From Sabellastarte sp. h YS-2021 (lineage: Eukaryota > Annelida > Polychaeta > Sabellida > Sabellidae), in assembly GCA_964017235.1 (NCBI GenBank), contig OZ024938.1, positions 56,845,816-56,909,815 on the forward strand: a stretch of 64,000 nt of DNA. The letters run 5' to 3'. A program made the position numbers and the translations under genes. The notes under the pieces were generated by a model that saw only the letters and a list, made by a program, of their open reading frames with translations, had not been told where the DNA came from and made no database searches. This document shows positions 1-10,600 of the stretch, piece after piece. Numbering within the stretch: the first letter of the stretch is position 1; each line of letters opens with the position of its first letter.

Positions 1-870
1 TCAACCTTGAATCTACCTTAATTGAGAATATATCAGCATTTCCTGATACAGCCACCTGTGGTTGTATTTTGGCCTTCCTGGACCACATATGACGCATATG
101 ACACCACTGGTATACCAGATGTAATCCTAAAACCTATGCAATCAGATTTAGTGCATGGCAAGTGATTTTTGGGCCAAATTTCAGACTTATAGACCAATAT
201 TTTGTACTGGTTTGGGCTGATTTACATCTATTTTTGGCTGTTTTTACAACATTTCTTGGGTGTAATAATTTCTGATCAGACATGTAATGCTCCAAATGCG
301 CCTAAAATATCCTCAATAATTATTAGAATAAGCATGAAATTAAATGTGGGCTTCATATTGGCAATATTATGATATATTTGACATTTACCACCTGAGGGTG
401 GGTCATAGGGTCCCCACACACCCCGGAAATTGAAATTTTTAAAGTGTCCCTCGAGTTGGCCAGCTCAATACAAATTCATTCTCTGATATAAATTGAGTTT
501 CCTGTGAAAATTTCAGCCACATTGACCCACTTTAAGGGGTGTTTTGGGCTGATTTGGCATTTTATGAATCTCTCGCCAACTACACTCCCTTAACCTGCAC
601 TTTGGGCTAGATGTGAATTTCTCAAACAACACACTATTAAAATTCACTTCAGTGGCGACTCCTGTAGGAAACAATATGGTTTTCAACCTTGAATCTACCT
701 TAATTGAGAATATATCAGCATTTCCTGATACAGCCACCTGTGGCTGTATTTTGGCCTTCCTGGACCACATATGACGCATATGACACCACTGGTATACCAG
801 ATGTAATCCTAAAACCTATGCAATCAGATTTAGTGCATGGCAAGTAATTTTTGGGTGAAAAAAAGACTTA
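1..870. repeat. Divergent leading satellite copies
   Basis: Compared with the consensus, this stretch carries an unusual cluster of private changes: T at 62, a rearranged C-tract (GGGTCCCCACACACCCC, starting at 408), C at 481, C at 520, G at 606, G at 615, and a patch at about 843-864 where the usual GGGCCAAATTTCAG becomes GGGTGAAAAAAAG. The patch makes the following period 681 bp. Copies from 1194 onward are nearly uniform. Satellite ends commonly accumulate variants because they escape homogenisation, so the left array boundary may be close. Confidence 0.7.
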
Positions 871-1408
871 TAGACCAATATTTTGTACTGGTTTGGGCTG
901 ATTTACATCTATTTTTGGCTGTTTTTACAACATTTCTTGGGTGTAATAATTTCTGATCAGACATGTAGTGCTCCAAATGCGCCTAAAATATCCTCAATAA
1001 TTATTAGAATAAGCATGAAATTAAATGTGGGCTTCATATTGGCAATATTATGATATATTTGACATTTACCACCTGAGGGTGGGTCATAGGGCCCCCCCAC
1101 ACCCCGGAAATTGAAATTTTTAAAGTGTCCCTCGAGTTGGCCAGCTCAATACAAATTCATTTTCTGATATAAATTGAGTTTCCTGTGAAAATTTCAGCCA
1201 GATTGACCCACTTTAAGGGGTGTTTTGGGCTGATTTGGCATTTTATGAATCTCTCGCCAACTACACTCCCTTAACCTGCACTTTGGACTAGATGTCAATT
1301 TCTCAAACAACACACTATTAAAATTCACTTCAGTGGCGACTCCTGTAGGAAACAATATGGTTTTCAACCTTGAATCTACCTTAATTGAGAATATATCAGC
1401 ATTTCCTG

Positions 1409-1430
1409 ATACAGCCACCTGTGGCTGTAT
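1409..1430. repeat. 22-bp inverted repeat, one per monomer
   Basis: The arms ATACAGCCAC (1409-1418) and GTGGCTGTAT (1421-1430) are perfect reverse complements separated by CT. The structure recurs at the same phase in every copy I examined. In the first, partial copy of the window the right arm carries one change (T at 62). It could extrude a hairpin or bind a dimeric protein; the sequence does not say which. Confidence 0.85.
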
Positions 1431-1448
1431 TTTGGCCTTCCTGGACCA

Positions 1449-1463
1449 CATATGACGCATATG
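1449..1463. repeat. Paired CATATG palindromes, one pair per monomer
   Basis: Two CATATG hexamers (1449-1454 and 1458-1463) are separated by ACG. Together they form a 6-3-6 inverted repeat and also a short direct repeat. The pair lies 18 bp downstream of the 22-bp inverted repeat. It recurs in essentially every copy; the copy at 32568-32834 has changed the first hexamer to TATATG. Confidence 0.8.
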
Positions 1464-1469
1464 ACACCA

Positions 1470-1481
1470 CTGGTATACCAG
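1470..1481. repeat. 12-bp perfect palindrome CTGGTATACCAG, one per monomer
   Basis: The sequence equals its own reverse complement over 12 bp. It lies 6 bp after the CATATG pair, so three inverted repeats fall within about 73 bp of each monomer. I saw no copy that breaks it. Its function is unknown; a binding site for a dimeric chromatin or centromere protein is one possibility. Confidence 0.8.
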
Positions 1482-1538
1482 ATGTAATCCTAAAACCTAT
1501 GCAATCAGATTTAGTGCATGGCAAGTGATTTTTGGGCC

Positions 1539-1870
1539 AAATTTCAGACTTATAGACCAATATTTTGTACTGGTTTGGGCTGATTTACATCTATTTTTGG
1601 CTGTTTTTACAACATTTCTTGGGTGTAATAATTTCTGATCAGACATGTAATGCTCCAAATGCGCCTAAAATATCCTCAATAATTATTAGAATAAGCATGA
1701 AATTAAATGTGGGCTTCATATTGGCAATATTATGATATATTTGACATTTACCACCTGAGGGTGGGTCATAGGGCCCCCCCACACCCCGGAAATTGAAATT
1801 TTTAAAGTGTCCCTCGAGTTGGCCAGCTCAATACAAATTCATTTTCTGATATAAATTGAGTTTCCTGTGA
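1539..1870 (+). repeat. Half B of the monomer (internal ancient duplication)
   Basis: This is the counterpart of half A, 332 bp long against 350 bp. The shared box is at 1539-1586. Offsets drift from 350 through 353, 344 and 345 to 336 bp along the alignment, as expected for an old duplication with several small indels. This half carries the variable C-tract and most of the variants shared between copies. It lacks a long open frame, which argues that the frame in half A is incidental. Confidence 0.68.
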
Positions 1871-1875
1871 AAATT

Positions 1876-3239
1876 TCAGCCAGATTGACCCACTTTAAGG
1901 GGTGTTTTGGGCTGATTTGGCATTTTATGAATCTCTCGCCAACTACACTCCCTTAACCTGCACTTTGGACTAGATGTCAATTTCTCAAACAACACACTAT
2001 TAAAATTCACTTCAGTGGCGACTCCTGTAGGAAACAATATGGTTTTCAACCTTGAATCTACCTTAATTGAGAATATATCAGCATTTCCTGATACAGCCAC
2101 CTGTGGCTGTATTTTGGCCTTCCTGGACCACATATGACGCATATGACACCACTGGTATACCAGATGTAATCCTAAAACCTATGCAATCAGATTTAGTGCA
2201 TGGCAAGTGATTTTTGGGCCAAATTTCAGACTTATAGACCAATATTTTGTACTGGTTTGGGCTGATTTACATCTATTTTTGGCTGTTTTTACAACATTTC
2301 TTGGGTGTAATAATTTCTGATCAGACATGTAATGCTCCAAATGCGCCTAAAATATCCTCAATAATTATTAGAATAAGCATGAAATTAAATGTGGCCTTCA
2401 TATTGGCAATATTATGATATATTTGACATTTACCACCTGGGGGTGGGTCATAGGGCCCCCCCACACCCCGGAAATTGAAATTTTTAAAGTGTCCCTCGAG
2501 TTGGCCAGCTCAATACAAATTCATTTTCTGATATAAATTGAGTTTCCTGTGAAAATTTCAGCCAGATTGACCCACTTTAAGGGGTGTTTTGGGCTGATTT
2601 GGCATTTTATGAATCTCTCGCCAACTACACTCCCTTAACCTGCACTTTGGACTAGATGTCAATTTCTCAAACAACACACTATTAAAATTCACTTCAGTGG
2701 CGACTCCTGTAGGAAACAATATGGTTTTCAACCTTGAATCTACCTTAATTGAGAATATATCAGCATTTCCTGATACAGCCACCTGTGGCTGTATTTTGGC
2801 CTTCCTGGACCACATATGACGCATATGACACCACTGGTATACCAGATGTAATCCTAAAACCTATGCAATCAGATTTAGTGCATGGCAAGTGAATTTTGGG
2901 CCAAATTTCAGACTTATAGACCAATATTTTGTACTGGTTTGGGCTGATTTACATCTATTTTTGGCTGTTTTTACAACATTTCTTGGGTGTAATAATTTCT
3001 GATCAGACATGTAATGCTCCAAATGCGCCTAAAATATCCTCAATAATTATTAGAATAAGCATGAAATTAAATGTGGGCTTCATATTGGCAATATTATGAT
3101 ATATTTGACATTTACCACCTGAGGGTGGGTCATAGGGCCCCCCCACACCCCGGAAATTGAAACTTTTAAAGTGTCCCTCGAGTTGGCCAGCTCAATACAA
3201 ATTCATTTTCTGATATAAATTGAGTTTCCTGTGAAAATT
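1876..3239. repeat. Two-monomer higher-order unit, first copy
   Basis: The first monomer carries GTGGCCTTC (consensus GTGGGCTTC) together with CCTGGGGGTGG (consensus CCTGAGGGTGG). The second carries GTGAATTTTGGG (consensus GTGATTTTTGGG) together with GAAACTTTT (consensus GAAATTTTT). The same four markers recur in the same order in the next 1364 bp. Confidence 0.8.
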
Positions 3240-4603
3240 TCAGCCAGATTGACCCACTTTAAGGGGTGTTTTGGGCTGATTTGGCATTTTATGAATCTCT
3301 CGCCAACTACACTCCCTTAACCTGCACTTTGGACTAGATGTCAATTTCTCAAACAACACACTATTAAAATTCACTTCAGTGGCGACTCCTGTAGGAAACA
3401 ATATGGTTTTCAACCTTGAATCTACCTTAATTGAGAATATATCAGCATTTCCTGATACAGCCACCTGTGGCTGTATTTTGGCCTTCCTGGACCACATATG
3501 ACGCATATGACACCACTGGTATACCAGATGTAATCCTAAAACCTATGCAATCAGATTTAGTGCATGGCAAGTGATTTTTGGGCCAAATTTCAGACTTATA
3601 GACCAATATTTTGTACTGGTTTGGGCTGATTTACATCTATTTTTGGCTGTTTTTACAACATTTCTTGGGTGTAATAATTTCTGATCAGACATGTAATGCT
3701 CCAAATGCGCCTAAAATATCCTCAATAATTATTAGAATAAGCATGAAATTAAATGTGGCCTTCATATTGGCAATATTATGATATATTTGACATTTACCAC
3801 CTGGGGGTGGGTCATAGGGCCCCCCCACACCCCGGAAATTGAAATTTTTAAAGTGTCCCTCGAGTTGGCCAGCTCAATACAAATTCATTTTCTGATATAA
3901 ATTGAGTTTCCTGTGAAAATTTCAGCCAGATTGACCCACTTTAAGGGGTGTTTTGGGCTGATTTGGCATTTTATGAATCTCTCGCCAACTACACTCCCTT
4001 AACCTGCACTTTGGACTAGATGTCAATTTCTCAAACAACACACTATTAAAATTCACTTCAGTGGCGACTCCTGTAGGAAACAATATGGTTTTCAACCTTG
4101 AATCTACCTTAATTGAGAATATATCAGCATTTCCTGATACAGCCACCTGTGGCTGTATTTTGGCCTTCCTGGACCACATATGACGCATATGACACCACTG
4201 GTATACCAGATGTAATCCTAAAACCTATGCAATCAGATTTAGTGCATGGCAAGTGAATTTTGGGCCAAATTTCAGACTTATAGACCAATATTTTGTACTG
4301 GTTTGGGCTGATTTACATCTATTTTTGGCTGTTTTTACAACATTTCTTGGGTGTAATAATTTCTGATCAGACATGTAATGCTCCAAATGCGCCTAAAATA
4401 TCCTCAATAATTATTAGAATAAGCATGAAATTAAATGTGGGCTTCATATTGGCAATATTATGATATATTTGACATTTACCACCTGAGGGTGGGTCATAGG
4501 GCCCCCCCACACCCCGGAAATTGAAACTTTTAAAGTGTCCCTCGAGTTGGCCAGCTCAATACAAATTCATTTTCTGATATAAATTGAGTTTCCTGTGAAA
4601 ATT
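3240..4603. repeat. Two-monomer higher-order unit, second copy
   Basis: This repeats all four diagnostic variants of the preceding 1364 bp in the same order and, as far as I can see by eye, is identical to it. A recent tandem duplication of a monomer pair, probably by unequal exchange, is the simplest explanation. Single markers persist further on: GTGGCCTTC in the copies starting at 5286, 6650 and 28476, and GTGAATTTTGGG in the copy at 7332. Confidence 0.8.
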
Positions 4604-7600
4604 TCAGCCAGATTGACCCACTTTAAGGGGTGTTTTGGGCTGATTTGGCATTTTATGAATCTCTCGCCAACTACACTCCCTTAACCTGCACTTTGGACTA
4701 GATGTCAATTTCTCAAACAACACACTATTAAAATTCACTTCAGTGGCGACTCCTGTAGGAAACAATATGGTTTTCAACCTTGAATCTACCTTAATTGAGA
4801 ATATATCAGCATTTCCTGATACAGCCACCTGTGGCTGTATTTTGGCCTTCCTGGACCACATATGACGCATATGACACCACTGGTATACCAGATGTAATCC
4901 TAAAACCTATGCAATCAGATTTAGTGCATGGCAAGTGATTTTTGGGCCAAATTTCAGACTTATAGACCAATATTTTGTACTGGTTTGGGCTGATTTACAT
5001 CTATTTTTGGCTGTTTTTACAACATTTCTTGGGTGTAATAATTTCTGATCAGACATGTAGTGCTCCAAATGCGCCTAAAATATCCTCAATAATTATTAGA
5101 ATAAGCATGAAATTAAATGTGGGCTTCATATTGGCAATATTATGATATATTTGACATTTACCACCTGAGGGTGGGTCATAGGGCCCCCCCACACCCCGGA
5201 AATTGAAATTTTTAAAGTGTCCCTCGAGTTGGCCAGCTCAATACAAATTCATTTTCTGATATAAATTGAGTTTCCTGTGAAAATTTCAGCCAGATTGACC
5301 CACTTTAAGGGGTGTTTTGGGCTGATTTGGCATTTTATGAATCTCTCGCCAACTACACTCCCTTAACCTGCACTTTGGACTAGATGTCAATTTCTCAAAC
5401 AACACACTATTAAAATTCACTTCAGTGGCGACTCCTGTAGGAAACAATATGGTTTTCAACCTTGAATCTACCTTAATTGAGAATATATCAGCATTTCCTG
5501 ATACAGCCACCTGTGGCTGTATTTTGGCCTTCCTGGACCACATATGACGCATATGACACCACTGGTATACCAGATGTAATCCTAAAACCTATGCAATCAG
5601 ATTTAGTGCATGGCAAGTGATTTTTGGGCCAAATTTCAGACTTATAGACCAATATTTTGTACTGGTTTGGGCTGATTTACATCTATTTTTGGCTGTTTTT
5701 ACAACATTTCTTGGGTGTAATAATTTCTGATCAGACATGTAATGCTCCAAATGCGCCTAAAATATCCTCAATAATTATTAGAATAAGCATGAAATTAAAT
5801 GTGGCCTTCATATTGGCAATATTATGATATATTTGACATTTACCACCTGAGGGTGGGTCATAGGGCCCCCCCACACCCCGGAAATTGAAATTTTTAAAGT
5901 GTCCCTCGAGTTGGCCAGCTCAATACAAATTCATTTTCTGATATAAATTGAGTTTCCTGTGAAAATTTCAGCCAGATTGACCCACTTTAAGGGGTGTTTT
6001 GGGCTGATTTGGCATTTTATGAATCTCTCGCCAACTACACTCCCTTAACCTGCACTTTGGACTAGATGTCAATTTCTCAAACAACACACTATTAAAATTC
6101 ACTTCAGTGGCGACTCCTGTAGGAAACAATATGGTTTTCAACCTTGAATCTACCTTAATTGAGAATATATCAGCATTTCCTGATACAGCCACCTGTGGCT
6201 GTATTTTGGCCTTCCTGGACCACATATGACGCATATGACACCACTGGTATACCAGATGTAATCCTAAAACCTATGCAATCAGATTTAGTGCATGGCAAGT
6301 GATTTTTGGGCCAAATTTCAGACTTATAGACCAATATTTTGTACTGGTTTGGGCTGATTTACATCTATTTTTGGCTGTTTTTACAACATTTCTTGGGTGT
6401 AATAATTTCTGATCAGACATGTAATGCTCCAAATGCGCCTAAAATATCCTCAATAATTATTAGAATAAGCATGAAATTAAATGTGGGCTTCATATTGGCA
6501 ATATTATGATATATTTGACATTTACCACCTGAGGGTGGGTCATAGGGCCCCCCCACACCCCGGAAATTGAAATTTTTAAAGTGTCCCTCGAGTTGGCCAG
6601 CTCAATACAAATTCATTTTCTGATATAAATTGAGTTTCCTGTGAAAATTTCAGCCAGATTGACCCACTTTAAGGGGTGTTTTGGGCTGATTTGGCATTTT
6701 ATGAATCTCTCGCCAACTACACTCCCTTAACCTGCACTTTGGACTAGATGTCAATTTCTCAAACAACACACTATTAAAATTCACTTCAGTGGCGACTCCT
6801 GTAGGAAACAATATGGTTTTCAACCTTGAATCTACCTTAATTGAGAATATATCAGCATTTCCTGATACAGCCACCTGTGGCTGTATTTTGGCCTTCCTGG
6901 ACCACATATGACGCATATGACACCACTGGTATACCAGATGTAATCCTAAAACCTATGCAATCAGATTTAGTGCATGGCAAGTGATTTTTGGGCCAAATTT
7001 CAGACTTATAGACCAATATTTTGTACTGGTTTGGGCTGATTTACATCTATTTTTGGCTGTTTTTACAACATTTCTTGGGTGTAATAATTTCTGATCAGAC
7101 ATGTAATGCTCCAAATGCGCCTAAAATATCCTCAATAATTATTAGAATAAGCATGAAATTAAATGTGGCCTTCATATTGGCAATATTATGATATATTTGA
7201 CATTTACCACCTGAGGGTGGGTCATAGGGCCCCCCCACACCCCGGAAATTGAAATTTTTAAAGTGTCCCTCGAGTTGGCCAGCTCAATACAAATTCATTT
7301 TCTGATATAAATTGAGTTTCCTGTGAAAATTTCAGCCAGATTGACCCACTTTAAGGGGTGTTTTGGGCTGATTTGGCATTTTATGAATCTCTCGCCAACT
7401 ACACTCCCTTAACCTGCACTTTGGACTAGATGTCAATTTCTCAAACAACACACTATTAAAATTCACTTCAGTGGCGACTCCTGTAGGAAACAATATGGTT
7501 TTCAACCTTGAATCTACCTTAATTGAGAATATATCAGCATTTCCTGATACAGCCACCTGTGGCTGTATTTTGGCCTTCCTGGACCACATATGACGCATAT

Positions 7601-10600
7601 GACACCACTGGTATACCAGATGTAATCCTAAAACCTATGCAATCAGATTTAGTGCATGGCAAGTGAATTTTGGGCCAAATTTCAGACTTATAGACCAATA
7701 TTTTGTACTGGTTTGGGCTGATTTACATCTATTTTTGGCTGTTTTTACAACATTTCTTGGGTGTAATAATTTCTGATCAGACATGTAATGCTCCAAATGC
7801 GCCTAAAATATCCTCAATAATTATTAGAATAAGCATGAAATTAAATGTGGGCTTCATATTGGCAATATTATGATATATTTGACATTTACCACCTGAGGGT
7901 GGGTCATAGGGCCCCCCCACACCCCGGAAATTGAAATTTTTAAAGTGTCCCTCGAGTTGGCCAGCTCAATACAAATTCATTTTCTGATATAAATTGAGTT
8001 TCCTGTGAAAATTTCAGCCAGATTGACCCACTTTAAGGGGTGTTTTGGGCTGATTTGGCATTTTATGAATCTCTCGCCAACTACACTCCCTTAACCTGCA
8101 CTTTGGACTAGATGTCAATTTCTCAAACAACACACTATTAAAATTCACTTCAGTGGCGACTCCTGTAGGAAACAATATGGTTTTCAACCTTGAATCTACC
8201 TTAATTGAGAATATATCAGCATTTCCTGATACAGCCACCTGTGGCTGTATTTTGGCCTTCCTGGACCACATATGACGCATATGACACCACTGGTATACCA
8301 GATGTAATCCTAAAACCTATGCAATCAGATTTAGTGCATGGCAAGTGATTTTTGGGCCAAATTTCAGACTTATAGACCAATATTTTGTACTGGTTTGGGC
8401 TGATTTACATCTATTTTTGGCTGTTTTTACAACATTTCTTGGGTGTAATAATTTCTGATCAGACATGTAGTGCTCCAAATGCGCCTAAAATATCCTCAAT
8501 AATTATTAGAATAAGCATGAAATTAAATGTGGGCTTCATATTGGCAATATTATGATATATTTGACATTTACCACCTGAGGGTGGGTCATAGGGCCCCCCC
8601 ACACCCCGGAAATTGAAATTTTTAAAGTGTCCCTCGAGTTGGCCAGCTCAATACAAATTCATTTTCTGATATAAATTGAGTTTCCTGTGAAAATTTCAGC
8701 CAGATTGACCCACTTTAAGGGGTATTTTGGGCTGATTTGGCATTTTATGAATCTCTCGCCAACTACACTCCCTTAACCTGCACTTTGGACTAGATGTCAA
8801 TTTCTCAAACAACACACTATTAAAATTCACTTCAGTGGCGACTCCTGTAGGAAACAATATGGTTTTCAACCTTGAATCTACCTTAATTGAGAATATATCA
8901 GCATTTCCTGATACAGCCACCTGTGGCTGTATTTTGGCCTTCCTGGACCACATATGACGCATATGACACCACTGGTATACCAGATGTAATCCTAAAACCT
9001 ATGCAATCAGATTTAGTGCATGGCAAGTGATTTTTGGGCCAAATTTCAGACTTATAGACCAATATTTTGTACTGGTTTGGGCTGATTTACATCTATTTTT
9101 GGCTGTTTTTACAACATTTCTTGGGTGTAATAATTTCTGATCAGACATGTAATGCTCCAAATGCGCCTAAAATATCCTCAATAATTATTAGAATAAGCAT
9201 GAAATTAAATGTGGGCTTCATATTGGCAATATTATGATATATTTGACATTTACCACCTGAGGGTGGGTCATAGGGCCCCCCCACACCCCGGAAATTGAAA
9301 TTTTTAAAGTGTCCCTCGAGTTGGCCAGCTCAATACAAATTCATTTTCTGATATAAATTGAGTTTCCTGTGAAAATTTCAGCCAGATTGACCCACTTTAA
9401 GGGGTGTTTTGGGCTGATTTGGCATTTTATGAATCTCTCGCCAACTACACTCCCTTAACCTGCACTTTGGACTAGATGTCAATTTCTCAAACAACACACT
9501 ATTAAAATTCACTTCAGTGGCGACTCCTGTAGGAAACAATATGGTTTTCAACCTTGAATCTACCTTAATTGAGAATATATCAGCATTTACTGATACAGCC
9601 ACCTGTGGCTGTATTTTGGCCTTCCTGGACCACATATGACGCATATGACACCACTGGTATACCAGATGTAATCCTAAAACCTATGCAATCAGATTTAGTG
9701 CATGGCAAGTGATTTTGGGGCCAAATTTCAGACTTATAGACCAATATTTTGTACTGGTTTGGGCTGATTTACATCTATTTTTGGCTGTTTTTACAACATT
9801 TCTTGGGTGTAATAATTTCTGATCAGACATGTAATGCTCCAAATGCGCCTAAAATATCCTCAATAATTATTAGAATAAGCATGAAATTAAATGTGGGCTT
9901 CATATTGGCAATATTATGATATATTTGACATTTACCACCTGAGGGTGGGTCATAGGGCCCCCCCACACCCCGGAAATTGAAATTTTTAAAGTGTCCCTCG
10001 AGTTGGCCAGCTCAATACAAATTCATTTTCTGATATAAATTGAGTTTCCTGTGAAAATTTCAGCCAGATTGACCCACTTTAAGGGGTGTTTTGGGCTGAT
10101 TTGGCATTTTATGAATCTCTCGCCAACTACATTCCCTTAACCTGCACTTTGGACTAGATGTCAATTTCTCAAACAACACACTATTAAAATTCACTTCAGT
10201 GGCGACTCCTGTAGGAAACAATATGGTTTTCAACCTTGAATCTACCTTAATTGAGAATATATCAGCATTTCCTGATACAGCCACCTGTGGCTGTATTTTG
10301 GCCTTCCTGGACCACATATGACGCATATGACACCACTGGTATACCAGATGTAATCCTAAAACCTATGCAATCAGATTTAGTGCATGGCAAGTGATTTTTG
10401 GGCCAAATTTCAGACTTATAGACCAATATTTTGTACTGGTTTGGGCTGATTTACATCTATTTTTGGCTGTTTTTACAACATTTCTTGGGTGTAATAATTT
10501 CTGATCAGACATGTAATGCTCCAAATGCGCCTAAAATATCCTCAATAATTATTAGAATAAGCATGAAATTAAATGTGGGCTTCATATTGGCAATATTATG

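Larger units (their letters stand above)
1189..1538 (+). repeat. Half A of the monomer (internal ancient duplication)
   Basis: This half begins with a 48-bp box (1189-1236) that starts AAATTTCAG and ends GGGCTGATTT. A box of exactly the same length with the same two ends occurs at 1539-1586 in the same monomer. By eye they are identical at 9/9, 16/29 and 10/10 positions, or 35/48 in total. Later matches keep a similar spacing: TGT at 1293 versus 1646, ATATAT at 1391 versus 1735, CATTT at 1400 versus 1745, and CCACCTG at 1415 versus 1751. This half also holds the open frame and the three inverted repeats. Confidence 0.7.
1194..1875. repeat. Reference satellite monomer (682 bp)
   Basis: This is a representative copy of the unit; the phase is arbitrary. 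It contains, in order: a TTTGGGCTGATTT box, an AT-rich segment, a 22-bp inverted repeat, a CATATG pair, a CTGGTATACCAG palindrome, a second TTTGGGCTGATTT box, a CTGATCAG palindrome, a CCACCTGAGGGTGGG segment, a GGG-C7-ACACCCCGG tract and a CTCGAG site. The unit is AT-rich overall with one GC-rich stretch near its end. I do not recognise it as a named satellite or as the remnant of a known transposon. Confidence 0.9.

Noticed and set aside
1194..1460. A repeated 88-residue minus-strand open frame in every satellite copy (also at 513, 1876, 2558 and so on), as a multicopy gene family
   Set aside because: It starts with ATG but resembles no family I know, has no visible promoter or polyadenylation context, and lies in one half of an internally duplicated satellite whose other half has no matching frame. 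Its conservation follows from homogeneity of the array.
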